From positions 1 through 32,219 of the IMG/VR virus record IMGVR_UViG_3300047546_000765: a stretch of DNA of 32,219 nucleotides, one strand, 5' to 3'. How positions within the stretch are numbered: position 1 is the stretch's first letter; the number at the start of each line of letters is the position of its first letter. The position numbers and the translations under genes are program-made. Shown here in pieces: positions 10,101 through 20,200 of the stretch. This DNA is from a virus. The notes below the pieces were generated by a model. It was given only the letters and a program-made list of their open reading frames with translations, ran no database searches and was not told the DNA's origin.

Positions 10101-13100
10101 GAATGTTAATGTACCAGTAGTTAATCTTATCTCTTCACCAGTAGTATCATAATCTATAGTTGATACATCTCCAGTCCAAGTAGCATTTTCTCTTGGAGGA
10201 TTTCCAGATGGAACAAGAATAATACCACTCGCATTACCATTTTCATCTGTAACTACAGTTCCATTAAATGAAGATAGTGAATTGCCAGCAACTCCAGTAA
10301 ATCTAAGATCTGGATTTACCCAACGATTAATATTTCTTCCTTCTAGGAACACATTTACCACAGTATTTGGCTTCAATCTTCTAATTACATATTTTACTGG
10401 TATGCTTCTTGCAAAGAACGAGAGAGCAGTTGAAACTAGTTTCCCATTTACAGATTTACTTTGAACTCCCTTACCAATATCATTATTTTGAGGACTAATA
10501 TTTGAAGAACTTGCAATTGATGCTGAAGTAACGGCAGCAGTTGCTTGCTGGGTATTAACCTCTCCCAATGAATTAATTGATGTGAAAGCAGGAGAAGTTC
10601 CCAACCAATTAACTATGAATGAGTTATATAAGCTTGAGAAACTTTCTTTCGAATCATCTTTCGCAAGAAAAATATTAAACAAACTCGTATTAGTATCAAC
10701 AACTACAGGATCAGTAGTTTGATCATACCAGTGATCGATGTTTGGCGAGACAAAAACATCACCAACATATTGAATCACAACAAATGGATTTGGATTTAAT
10801 GTTTTTGAAGCAAATGAATTTCCTAGTAGTTCTAGATTTGTATATGGTAATGTAATAATATTACCAGATTTTTGATAACCAGCAACAGATCGCTGATCTT
10901 CCCTTGTATTTACTTCCCTCAATGAAACACAATCTTCTTTTGATTGAGGACGAAGAACTGATTGTTGTGTGTCAATAGAACACTTATAATCTAATGATGT
11001 TAGATTACCTACTTTATGTGATTCAAAATTATCAACAAAAAATCCACTCTTGAAACGATCCAAACCAATATCATCTTTGATTTGCATATTAAGAGCTTGT
11101 TGCTCTAGAATACTCAATGATGTGTAGTACTCAAGACGCTCAATACGCTTTTCAAGTTTTCCAATATCCCTCATCGTATATCTACGATTATCGACAGGAG
11201 TTACTCTTACATCTTTACTTGTTTTTGTATATGCTGGAATATAAACATAAAATAGAGGAATAGCATCATCAACTGTGTCTGGTTTTGATGGATTCAACGA
11301 TGAGTTTCCTTCCTTGACAAAGAACTCGCCATTTTTGTTTAGGAATACTCCGTCAATTCTATCAAGATATTGAACTTGACTAAACGAGAATGTATATTCT
11401 AAACCTAAGTCTGGAGCTGGGGTGACAGCAATAACTGATCCAGAACCAGAGAATTGACCAGTAGTAATTTCCAAAGAAGATGTATCTTGGAAACCAGCAA
11501 TAATTGCTTGGTTATCTACTTTTGGTCTAAAATCTAATACGTTCTTTAATTCTAAGTTTCCATGGACAGAAGAATTGAACGTTGGAATTTCTTCCTCATC
11601 TACACCAGCTTCATGTAGATAACTATCAATTGTACAAAAATCTCCTTGAGAATGTTCAAAATAATCAAAGGCAATTAATAATTGACCACTAGTTGGTTCA
11701 AATCCAGGTTTTAAAACAATTCTGGATACATCATAAATCGTGTCTCTTTGTCCAGTATCAAATGTAAATCTAGATGTTACATCTGTTCCGTAAATTAAAT
11801 TTCCAGCACTATCAACTTCTGGTGGTTGAGCACTAGTTCCTTCATAAACATAGCGCAACTTAAATGCATCTGAATATGATAAGATTTCTACAACCTCTAC
11901 GTCATAATCAGTACCTCTTAATGGAACAACTCTATCTCCAGATGAATTAACAATAATTCTCTTATTTCTTACAACAGTTTTTAGTCTTGGTTTTGCATTG
12001 GTTACTTCCAATGTTGCTGTTAGTTTTAATTTTGGAAACGTTCCGTTTGATGGAATTGTGCCAAAATAAGTTGATGGGAGTTGTAGGCTAATACTTCCAG
12101 AGGTCAAACCACTAGCAGTATCGGTGGATGAAGAAATTTCAACAGCATCTGGATCGACATAGATTATATCTCCATTGGAAATATTTGGAGCATCCCCTTT
12201 ATTCAATACAGTTATGATATAGTTTTCTTGAGTAAATGCTGCAAATCTTTGAGTACCAAATGGAAGTTGAGCAGCAAATGTAATTGTTCCTCCACTTGCT
12301 GATGCAGTTGTAACAAAATCTCTACGGAAGTAATATTTAATTTTGGTATCATCACCACCAGCAGATACTTTACTAATTTGTTTGCTTCCAGTTGGGAATA
12401 GTAATGTTCCAGAATTTGGATTCTTTAATTTTGGTCTCAAGCGAACGATACTTGTGTTATTAACACCTGCTGGTAATACTGTATCTAAATATACTCTTGT
12501 TTTTGATGATCCAGATGCCTTGGTAGCATACTGAACAATAGCACGGATTACGGTATTATTAACATCAGAGAATTGAACAATATCTCCCTGTTGTAATAAA
12601 TTGCTTGCATCAGCACTAAAGCTAGTTGATTCAATAAAATCATATCCTTGAGATCCAAAGAAAGTAAAATCTGTTACTGATTTGATTTCTGAGAATGCTT
12701 GATTATCTACTACAATATCTGCGCTGAAAACATTTGAATTACCAGATCCATATCTGCATCCAATAGATTTAACATTTTGTGGAGAATATGTAACTACGGT
12801 ATCTCTAAACAAAACGGGTACAACAGATGCTGCTGCACTTGGAGGAGAAGCAGTGGCTGGATTTTTTACTGTAACTGCTGGAGGTTGAGAAAATTCTAGA
12901 TTTACAGCATTTCTATTATTGATGATTGCCTTGTAAATCTGACCAGTTGGATTTTTAAACAATTCTATTTTAGAGGAATCATACTCCAAACCATTTATTA
13001 TAATGGTAGCTCCATCAGCATATCCAAGACCTCTATTTTGCACAACAAAATGAGAAAGAGTATTCTCTTTTGCAATTCTTACCGTGTTTCCAGCTTCATC

Positions 13101-15269
13101 TCTGATTGTTTCTCCAGGCAAAAATCTTCCAGACAAAGTTTTAATGAATAGAAGATTATTTGTGGTATAAACTCCAGATGGAGAACCTTCTACAACGCCA
13201 TAGGCACCGCTCTCTAGACCGAATATGTATTTTCCAGTGTCGAAGGCACCAGCGCCACTTGGAGGCGATTCTAGAGTGATTTTAGTAAAGAACTGAGGAT
13301 CAAAGTATGAGAAACCAAAAACTGAATTGTATGCAGATGATCCTCCAGATAAACGACCTTTAGATAAGATAATATCCGAATCTGGATTAAATCCAGATCC
13401 AGTGCTCTGTAGATAAAAATTGCTTGGTTTTACTTTACCAATTACAGGAGTTATTGTTTGTCTGTAATCTACAACAAATCCAAATTCTGATCCAGAGGAA
13501 TTTGTCTGAGCAGCATTTTCTGTGAGGAAAATCTTTCTTTTGAACTCAGTATCACCATTATCATACTCTAAAAGCAATAGTTCTAATTCGTCTTTTTGAC
13601 CAATTACGGTAAGTTCTAAAAACTTTACAGCAACATTGCTATTAATTAATGGTTTATTTACGGATGAGTATGATAGCGATTTAAATGAACCTACTGATGT
13701 TGGTGATCCAGTCTCACTTCTTGATTTTACAAAATAGAGTGTTCCTAAAATATTTTCAAAAGTTCCATCATTTATAGATGCCAACGTTGTAGTAGTATTA
13801 GTTACTTGAATTGTGATCGTTTTAATGGCATCATTGCTATTAAAAATCAATCCTCTTCTGTTTAAAGTTTGTCTATAATCGGTTGCTAACTCGGTGTTGT
13901 TTAGTCCGATAGATCCATCATTGAAAGTTGAGTATAAAAATACATCTGGATATGCGGTGAGATCTGATCCTTCCTTGTTTAAAGGAACACTACCAAATAC
14001 ATTTGATATACTAAACGTTGGAAGTCCCTTTGTTTTGAGAGTTACATTATCGCTGCTTAAACTCTCTCTAGATTTATTGATTGAATAGTACTTTGTTTCT
14101 TTATTAACAATTTCATAACCTTTTACATATGCTTTTCCTGGTCCAATACTGGCAACCATTTTTTTGGATGCCTCTGAGGAAGACAATCCATTATACAATC
14201 CAAATTCATCTACAGAATAAATTCCTCTATTTCCATCTTTTTGTGCATACTCTCTGATATCAATAGAAAAATTATCGACTACATAATCTCCACTTTCGTC
14301 AAAAGTTCTTCTTGCTAATGTTTCTTCTAATAAATTGTAATCGGTTTGAGTTACTTTATTTTTTACAACTCCTCTTGAAACGGTTAAAAGTTGAATAAAG
14401 TTCTTATCAGTAATTGCATCTAGTGCAAACTCTGTTAATGAAACTGATATTTTTAATCTATGTGCTCCAGGAGCTGTATAATTTGATGATCCAATTGCAT
14501 TATCATATAGTGATGGATCTTCTTCTGGAGTAACAATATTTTCAGATATGGTAAATCCAACCTTTGCTGATGGTTTATCATAATACTCATCGACAATTAA
14601 TAATTCTTGATTATTACGAACAAAATATCCGTTAATAAAGTAAATTCCTTCTTCCACTTTTACAGCAGAACCATAACCCATCGCTGGACTTTCAATAGAA
14701 GTTACTTCTCCAGTATCTGGATTGGTTATACTAATACTGGTTGGAAGAACGCTACCATCAGTTCCAACAACCAAAAGGGGAGTATTAACACCATCAATAA
14801 CTTCTAGAGTTTCTCCTTGTCTAAAAGTTGATTCTGTGTTTGAGTTGCCACTCGTTAAATAATTTACAAAAATGGTGTCTGCAGAATTTTCGGTTGATGT
14901 TTTTGCTGCTAGAACAGTACCGATTACACCAGATGTTAAACCAATTAGTTGTTGTCCAACTAATTGAGTGATATCGTATTTTTTATATACGATCTCATTT
15001 CCTAGATTGATTGCTACTTCAGATACAGAAGATAATTTGACATAATCAAGTTTTGTGTTTAAACCAATCTCTCCTGGAATCACCATCTCACCTTGCTTGA
15101 AAGCATACTTACCAAAGCTTTCAATTTGGTTTTGTAAGATGGATTGTAACTGAGTTAATTCCCTACCTTGGATGGAATAACCTGGACGGAAAAGAATTTT
15201 ATAAAAGTTCTTACTCGCGTCAAAGTCCTCATAGTAAGGATTTACATTAAGATTAGTCTTCTGTGGCAT
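7140..15269 (-). CDS. DUF4815-type giant virion structural protein (2709 aa)
   Basis: The N-terminus (NVNPYYEDFDASKNFYKILF, then PGYSIQGRELTQLQSILQ and GEMVIPGEI) is the signature I associate with DUF4815 structural proteins of T4-like cyanophages. From residue about 1366 is a predicted coiled coil (MRDIGKLEKRIERLEYYTSL) followed by FKSGFFVDNF. Around residue 1782 is PLAQTFKIQNFDGGLFTTG, and near residue 2035 FDYPVYLQNDTEYAMAV; both recur in large marine phage tail proteins. Glycine-repeat modules lie near residue 740 (NRGLGYADGA) and residues 1943-2020 (LPGGSGATA, LPGFGYTEPP). No enzymatic motif is visible. It follows gp8, where T4 has gp9 and gp10, so it probably forms part of the outer baseplate or a long fibre-like extension. 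Its leader carries a candidate late promoter and an inverted repeat over the ribosome binding site. Confidence 0.88.
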   Translation of the reverse strand: MPQKTNLNVNPYYEDFDASKNFYKILFRPGYSIQGRELTQLQSILQNQIESFGKYAFKQGEMVIPGEIGLNTKLDYVKLSSVSEVAINLGNEIVYKKYDITQLVGQQLIGLTSGVIGTVLAAKTSTENSADTIFVNYLTSGNSNTESTFRQGETLEVIDGVNTPLLVVGTDGSVLPTSISITNPDTGEVTSIESPAMGYGSAVKVEEGIYFINGYFVRNNQELLIVDEYYDKPSAKVGFTISENIVTPEEDPSLYDNAIGSSNYTAPGAHRLKISVSLTEFALDAITDKNFIQLLTVSRGVVKNKVTQTDYNLLEETLARRTFDESGDYVVDNFSIDIREYAQKDGNRGIYSVDEFGLYNGLSSSEASKKMVASIGPGKAYVKGYEIVNKETKYYSINKSRESLSSDNVTLKTKGLPTFSISNVFGSVPLNKEGSDLTAYPDVFLYSTFNDGSIGLNNTELATDYRQTLNRRGLIFNSNDAIKTITIQVTNTTTTLASINDGTFENILGTLYFVKSRSETGSPTSVGSFKSLSYSSVNKPLINSNVAVKFLELTVIGQKDELELLLLEYDNGDTEFKRKIFLTENAAQTNSSGSEFGFVVDYRQTITPVIGKVKPSNFYLQSTGSGFNPDSDIILSKGRLSGGSSAYNSVFGFSYFDPQFFTKITLESPPSGAGAFDTGKYIFGLESGAYGVVEGSPSGVYTTNNLLFIKTLSGRFLPGETIRDEAGNTVRIAKENTLSHFVVQNRGLGYADGATIIINGLEYDSSKIELFKNPTGQIYKAIINNRNAVNLEFSQPPAVTVKNPATASPPSAAASVVPVLFRDTVVTYSPQNVKSIGCRYGSGNSNVFSADIVVDNQAFSEIKSVTDFTFFGSQGYDFIESTSFSADASNLLQQGDIVQFSDVNNTVIRAIVQYATKASGSSKTRVYLDTVLPAGVNNTSIVRLRPKLKNPNSGTLLFPTGSKQISKVSAGGDDTKIKYYFRRDFVTTASASGGTITFAAQLPFGTQRFAAFTQENYIITVLNKGDAPNISNGDIIYVDPDAVEISSSTDTASGLTSGSISLQLPSTYFGTIPSNGTFPKLKLTATLEVTNAKPRLKTVVRNKRIIVNSSGDRVVPLRGTDYDVEVVEILSYSDAFKLRYVYEGTSAQPPEVDSAGNLIYGTDVTSRFTFDTGQRDTIYDVSRIVLKPGFEPTSGQLLIAFDYFEHSQGDFCTIDSYLHEAGVDEEEIPTFNSSVHGNLELKNVLDFRPKVDNQAIIAGFQDTSSLEITTGQFSGSGSVIAVTPAPDLGLEYTFSFSQVQYLDRIDGVFLNKNGEFFVKEGNSSLNPSKPDTVDDAIPLFYVYIPAYTKTSKDVRVTPVDNRRYTMRDIGKLEKRIERLEYYTSLSILEQQALNMQIKDDIGLDRFKSGFFVDNFESHKVGNLTSLDYKCSIDTQQSVLRPQSKEDCVSLREVNTREDQRSVAGYQKSGNIITLPYTNLELLGNSFASKTLNPNPFVVIQYVGDVFVSPNIDHWYDQTTDPVVVDTNTSLFNIFLAKDDSKESFSSLYNSFIVNWLGTSPAFTSINSLGEVNTQQATAAVTSASIASSSNISPQNNDIGKGVQSKSVNGKLVSTALSFFARSIPVKYVIRRLKPNTVVNVFLEGRNINRWVNPDLRFTGVAGNSLSSFNGTVVTDENGNASGIILVPSGNPPRENATWTGDVSTIDYDTTGEEIRLTTGTLTFRFTSSATDASKDTVDTYAEVKYYAAGILPENPASIVSTKPAYFKSNEGVQIINNNTDNPLRPNPLAQTFKIQNFDGGLFTTGVDLFFSKKSTNIPIKVYLTDVVSGKPGKNVVPGTERILNPNTFLKCYTNGNVSITKGESVTGSKSAASGPILKVIDKNGVEVVPSSAGKFSLTNEQVYTLVLSNHNGKSFVQNEDLVIPSVTLANATDGTELKLTIAKDSGKVSDIKIKSTGSNYDSAILTIESPQLPGGSGATARIEVSGGKIYNTEISLPGFGYTEPPSVVVKGVGNGAGGCEIETFIEIDTPAVQMGVAIDTVGVTNSTIPTHFAFDYPVYLQNDTEYAMAVETDSVDYSMWASRLGEIDIATSTVITTQPALGSVYRSQNVDDWTEDIFEDLKFKLYRAEFNITRPAELLLSNQNLGYELLNVDPFETNAGSNTNATSKLFKNNNSILKVNHRDHGFEDSGKSYVFYRSAKEVAGITSNILNNTLFKIGNSGIDTYNITSSSKAAGNSFGGGNQVYASFNRKFEILYPQIHYLTLTGTKLETFVKTTNIIPVDSKTTNYVSYSQSDYEKTFLNEPHYFANQKVIASRINETLNNITQSLSYKVVLTSEKSYLSPVVDLSSSSVKMVSNRIENANGKENRFGRRDQTIEFYPVYQFQLVGNGATQIQSNQTIQGYNTKATGTIARVSGNVVWVRVKTSQFFERGERVILGNQLGLTEVVNSVTLPKVIIDSNPAQVFVSIPDESTITARNPSAILQTYDNIITGKTVIWNNKTQELIVRVDVQPINDDFESRIIDNAIFNRNAVINDQVSDIFRVGDFIKYPNQSDNEAYYWEVGKVTYQNGIDYVSDNTSKNSSSAAKYVTKEVSINSPATTIDVRLTANVKDVQNVQVLYRYKKASSQENFEDIDWIYFNESGEPDILEIASSENTISAVTEKQSSYQEFKYSVSNLPEFSSFAVKIVMKSVDPAYVPKIQDIRAVASF

Positions 15270-15271
15270 CG

Positions 15272-15317
15272 TACTCCGCCAAATACAAACATCTAGTCGT
15301 TAATATTTAGCGGAGTA
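15272..15317 (-). promoter_or_regulatory. Leader inverted repeat that can pair with the ribosome binding site of the 2709-aa gene
   Basis: A perfect 8-base inverted repeat, TACTCCGC and GCGGAGTA, is separated by 30 nt. On the minus strand the downstream arm (15279-15272) contains the GGAG Shine-Dalgarno a few bases before the ATG at 15269. Read-through RNA from gp8 would contain both arms, while RNA begun at the candidate promoter inside the loop would lack the upstream arm. The arms are seen directly; the regulatory meaning is inferred. Confidence 0.5.
15304..15311 (-). promoter_or_regulatory. Candidate late promoter core GCTAAATA
   Basis: The minus strand reads GCTAAATATTAAC about 35 nt upstream of the 2709-aa start, in the 57-nt gap after gp8. 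The octamer is identical to the one before the gene at 1-2481 and matches T4 late TATAAATA at six of eight positions. Confidence 0.45.
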
Positions 15318-15326
15318 AAATATAAA

Positions 15327-17147
15327 TCAGAACTCGATAACTAGTTTGATATCTTCAATCTGGTCAGGTGCTCTTGTGATTAGACGACGGTTTTCAACGT
15401 AGATGATATCTCCAGAATTATTTGCAATTTCTGGGTTCGCATAACCAGCAGAGAATGTCACACCACCAGTTGATGAAGAATAAGCAGTGGTTGGAGTTCC
15501 AGAAGCACTTGACAATGCTCCAGTAACAACGTTTGAACCATTAAATGATCTTACAACACCAGAATCTGTGTGAGCATCATTAGTTTGAATATACTTGAGA
15601 ACACCAGCAGTTGTTGAACCGTTATCTAGAGTCCAAGAAACTACAGTTCCAAATGCAGTGCCACCAGAAACGGTTTGCTGAATTCTTTCATCTGGAATGA
15701 AATCAGCAGTAGCTCCGTTAATCTTGATTGCCTTTAATCCACTTAACGTATCTGCTGTTGAGAAAGTTGTTGTTCCAAAGTTGTATGGATCTTTTAGAAT
15801 ACCGATTCTGCGGAAATCGTTATCAACTGGGAAGTCTCCAGATCCTTCAGAATAAGTTAGACGAATATTCGTCATAACTCTCTTAGCATTTAATTCTGAT
15901 TCGTGATCTTTACCATGACCACCAAGAGGTGGAAGAATGACTTCAATAGCTCCTTTTGCTCCAGCAGTAACAGTAACGGATGTTGTTAAACCAACGTTTG
16001 AAAAAACATTTCCGTTTGTTAGAAGAACATTAGCATAAGTATATCCAGATCCTCTGGCTTGAATTGCAGCAGTTGTAATATTGCCGCTTCCATTGGTAAC
16101 AAATCTAACAATACCGCCTGTTCCATCTCCTCTGATTGCGGTGTATAGTGTTTGTGATGCTGGTAATCCAGTACCAGCATCTTCAATTAAAGCAACATCA
16201 CATGCACCATCAACAGCAGCTGCTGTTACTGCAGTTCTAGAAGCGTTTGATGGCAAAACAATTGGCATGAAGTCCGAAGATAAGAATCTTAGAACGTCAT
16301 CAGTTGGAATAGTGTACATGTACTTCCAAATATAACCAGCGCCAGTTGTTTCTGTGTATAGACCAGTTCCAGCAGCATAGTTGGCACCAGTTGTAATTGG
16401 TTCTTCCGTTGCATTTTGACCAGTGGCATTGGAAGGATTTTGACCATTATAAAGGCACTTAAATACTTCGTATGCAGAATTCATAACATAGAATTTAGCA
16501 TCAGCAATCGAAGATGCACCAGTTGCCGTTTGCTTTCCAATTCCACCACCACCTGCGGGAGTAGCAGAATAATCTGGTTTCCACATATCATATTTTGGAT
16601 TGGCAACCAAATCCCAGTTGTAACGTCTAATTACAGCTCGTGCAAAAGTATCGGTAATACGCTTAGCAGCAATAATCTCGTCGTAGATTGCATTTACTTC
16701 TGCTTGGTTATCTAGAGGAATTGGTGGAACGTCTTCTGTAGCGTAACGATAAACACCAGTAACTGCAGTTGCGTTTGTGACAATAGTTGCTCCGTTGTCT
16801 GCTGTTGCTGTGATTGTGCTTCCTACTGGAGGAGTTGAATTAACTCCGCTGGAACCAAAAACGTCGGTTAGAAGAAGTGCGTCTGCATAAACTGCTGCAA
16901 TCGTTGCCTTAAATGCTGAAGCAGCATATTGACCAGCAGTTGTTCCTACAAAAATTTTGTGACCTACTGTAAAGGATACACTTCCCTTAGAGTAGATTTC
17001 GAGATATGCTCTCCAAGGTTGCGGACGACCCACAAAGAAATACATTCTACTACGCTCGGAACCAGTATCCGTAGCACCTTCGGTTAGCGATTCTAGAAAT
17101 TGCTTCGCATTAAAAATTCTAAATTTATCAGAGATAATAGCAGGCAT
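15327..17147 (-). CDS. gp8: Baseplate wedge protein gp8 (enlarged, 606 aa)
   Basis: Strong landmarks of T4 gp8 are visible in the same order: SDKFRIFNAKQFLES and FFVGRPQPWR near the N-terminus, then AVIRRYNWD, YEVFKCLYNG, GYIWKYMYTIPTDD in the middle, and GDIIYVENRRL followed by APDQIEDIKLVIEF at the extreme C-terminus (T4: GEMIYMENRPP, MDQTEEINILF). gp8 is a wedge subunit that binds gp7 and gp10. T4 gp8 is 334 aa; this one is 606 aa. The extra length includes an insertion after PWR (about residues 45-145) and a glycine-repeat-like region near residues 346-410 (ARGSGYTYANVLL). It directly follows the gp7-like giant, as in T4, and has its own exact late promoter octamer. Confidence 0.95.
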   Translation of the reverse strand: MPAIISDKFRIFNAKQFLESLTEGATDTGSERSRMYFFVGRPQPWRAYLEIYSKGSVSFTVGHKIFVGTTAGQYAASAFKATIAAVYADALLLTDVFGSSGVNSTPPVGSTITATADNGATIVTNATAVTGVYRYATEDVPPIPLDNQAEVNAIYDEIIAAKRITDTFARAVIRRYNWDLVANPKYDMWKPDYSATPAGGGGIGKQTATGASSIADAKFYVMNSAYEVFKCLYNGQNPSNATGQNATEEPITTGANYAAGTGLYTETTGAGYIWKYMYTIPTDDVLRFLSSDFMPIVLPSNASRTAVTAAAVDGACDVALIEDAGTGLPASQTLYTAIRGDGTGGIVRFVTNGSGNITTAAIQARGSGYTYANVLLTNGNVFSNVGLTTSVTVTAGAKGAIEVILPPLGGHGKDHESELNAKRVMTNIRLTYSEGSGDFPVDNDFRRIGILKDPYNFGTTTFSTADTLSGLKAIKINGATADFIPDERIQQTVSGGTAFGTVVSWTLDNGSTTAGVLKYIQTNDAHTDSGVVRSFNGSNVVTGALSSASGTPTTAYSSSTGGVTFSAGYANPEIANNSGDIIYVENRRLITRAPDQIEDIKLVIEF

Positions 17148-17181
17148 GGTTTTTTCGTTCCGACGTGATTTGTGCCAAAGT

Positions 17182-17189
17182 TATTTATA
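17182..17189 (-). promoter_or_regulatory. Late promoter, exact TATAAATA match, upstream of gp8
   Basis: The minus strand reads ACATAAATATAAATAACTTT in the 55-nt gap between the giant gene and gp8. TATAAATA is the T4 late consensus recognised by the gp55 sigma factor with gp33/gp45. The octamer ends 34 nt before the gp8 ATG, leaving a short leader. This is the best promoter candidate in the window. Confidence 0.7.
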
Positions 17190-17202
17190 TTTATGTGTTT
17201 AT

Positions 17203-20200
17203 TTAGGTGATTTCAAATGGAATGATTTCATTACCAGTATTGGAAACGATGGCATCTCCATTTACAGTAATACTTAGATTATTTGAACTTCTGTCCTTTA
17301 TTGTTCTTCCTTGACATGTTAAGAGTGAAGTCCCAGAAATATTTGTTATTTGAGATGGAACAGTGAAGTTTGTTGTGTATAAAGAAGTTCCTTTTATAGC
17401 ACGGAAACTAGAAATATTTCCACCAAACCCAGCGGTTCCATCATATGACAAACCAATTTTCATTGGTTTGCTTGCATAATTATTATTATCTGTATATGTA
17501 CTTCCAACCTGAGTACCATTTTGGAATAGTCTAGTAGTTGTTCCAGTTTTACTTATTGCAACATGACACCAAGTATTTGCTGGAACATTGGTTGTAGATT
17601 GAATTACTATTGATCCATTTACATAAGCGTATAATCTATTAATATTATCAATTCCTACAGTTACCGCAATTTCAGATGCAACTGATGTACGAGTATCAAA
17701 TATAATTTGATACACACCACTTGTTGTTCTGTAAATCCAAGATTCTATTGTAAATGCACCAGTACCCCAACCAAATAAAGTAGATGATGCTAAGGAAAGA
17801 CCATCTCCAGTTCCATCAAAACTTACAGAATTTCCAATTAAAGTGGTTGATCCCCTTACTGATGTGCAACCAGTAAATGATGTAGAAGTCTTACCAGTAT
17901 ATTGAATGACACCTCCAGATCCAGTAAATAGATAACCACTTGTTGGGAAGAACGTAGTTGAAGGGACTTCGATTGTAGAAGTTACCGATCCTGTTGAAAA
18001 TGGAATTGTAATTGGATTTTGAATTGATGGTGGCATTAATGAGAAGTAGAAACCATCGAGTGTATAACTAGATCTTCCTCTCAATTCAAAATCCTGTATG
18101 GTTAGAGTTGGATAATATCTTTCAACTTCTTCGAGTGATATTCCAGAAACATCTGATGTTCCATCATCAAATAATCCATTAAAGTGGCTTATTGTATGAC
18201 CAGCATTTGTAACCTCATATGTTCCAATATATTGGTTGTCAGAAGGAGAAATATTTCTAATCAAAAGAATAGAACTATTTCTCTGAACTACGTGTCTTCC
18301 GTAAATTGAAGTATCTAAAGTAACAAAAGAACCACTTCTTTGTAAGATAGGATCTGTCCAATACAAGTTTTCTACATATCCATCAACAGCTCCAGTTGGA
18401 GGTGGTATTAATAGAAGTTCAAATTTTGCTGTAGATTGTATTTTTACATCTCTTAGTATATTAAAAGTAGTTGCTAATTGTTTTACCGATGCGGAAGTAA
18501 CAAAAGACTTTATACTGTCTAACGTTGTATTAACAATACTTGTTGTTTTATAAGAAACATTAGTTACAGAATTAATAACACCAGTAGATCTGAGATCAAT
18601 TTCAATTTGCTCAGATACATTAACTACCGAAGCAGATGGTGTAATAATTTGATATCTTTGTAGTGATTCTGATGCATTAGTTGCTCCTAATCCACCCTTG
18701 ACTGTAACAAGTTGAGATTGAGATTCTACTACAGATACTCCACCAAACGCAGTAGATACAGGATCTGGAATTTGACGTAAAAATGTTCCAGCAGACCACT
18801 CTGCTGGTGATGTATTTAACTGTCCTCTTTCTACGCTTAGGAATCTATCGTTTAATTTTCTATAATAACGAACAATTTCTTTTCCAATTAGGAGATAACC
18901 ATAGGACTTGAACTTGCTTGTATCAGCAACATACACAACAGTATCAGAAGCAGAAAGATCAACTTGTAAGAGAGACGCATTGGCATAGTAATTAATATTA
19001 CTTAGAGCATCATTAGGAATTAAATTCTCAAACGTTGATGTAATTTGTCTGGTTGTTGCAAGTATTGATGTCGAAATAATATCAGAAACTCTTCCAGAAA
19101 TTACGCTAATAGCTTGTGTTGCTTTATACTGCGTATTGAATGCCTTCACATCAGCAGCAAATGGTGCGGATGTAGTTGCCAATTGAGTTTTAGCAACCTT
19201 GAAGTTATTTCCAGGAACAGTCTTAATTTGGATTTGTGCTGTAATTACTCTATCAGCAGATAGAGGACTATCAACAATAACAGAAGTAATAGAACTTACG
19301 TTGGCAACTTGATTTCCTAAAATGTCAATGGATGAATATGCTACGTAACCACCTTGAGATATGAAAGAATTAATCCCAATATTAATCAATGATACACCGA
19401 TATCTCTCTCATTTAAGATATCAAATCCTCTTGCTACAACAATTTTTGGTTCTTGTGTGTAACCAGAACCACCATCTATTAGATCTACACTGATAACTTG
19501 TCCTTTGCTTACAAGAACATTTGCTCTAGCTCCACCACCATTGCCATCTAACGGTATAAAATGTAAAATTGGTGGAACTTCGTATTGATAAGCAGTTGGT
19601 TGTGTAATTGGATTGTAGCTTCTTTGATTCCACTCAAGTTTGATAACTTTTCCATTTTCTATCTTAGCTACAACACTCAAACCCTCTCCTCTACTAATAC
19701 CATTGAAAGTTTCAATATCTACTCTTCCGAAGAAAGAATTTGAAACCTGCTGATAATTTCTATTCTCTTTACTTGTAGTTCTTGTTGGAAGACGCTTTAT
19801 TCTTCTAAACTTATCTTGTCCATCGATACGAACAAGATCATTATTTGATAATCCAACAAATGGTCTCTTATATGATTTTCCAATTACAGTTCCAGACCAC
19901 ACCTGCTCTAAATCAGACAATACTAATCTTCCAGCGTCATCAGTTTCATAAACAATACTTGCCGATGATACAGTTATAGATGTTTTTAAATTATAAAAAC
20001 CACTTACAGCAAACCAAACTGGTTTTGTGATGTCTATTTGTGCTTTGCTACCAAATAGATCAAATTCTAATTGATTTCCTGTAACATAAACATTTGATAA
20101 TTGTCCTACAATATTATATGATCCATTGGTATTTGTTTGATAAACATGAATCGAAGATCCAATTTTATCACCCATCCATGAATATCTAATAAAGTCTGCT

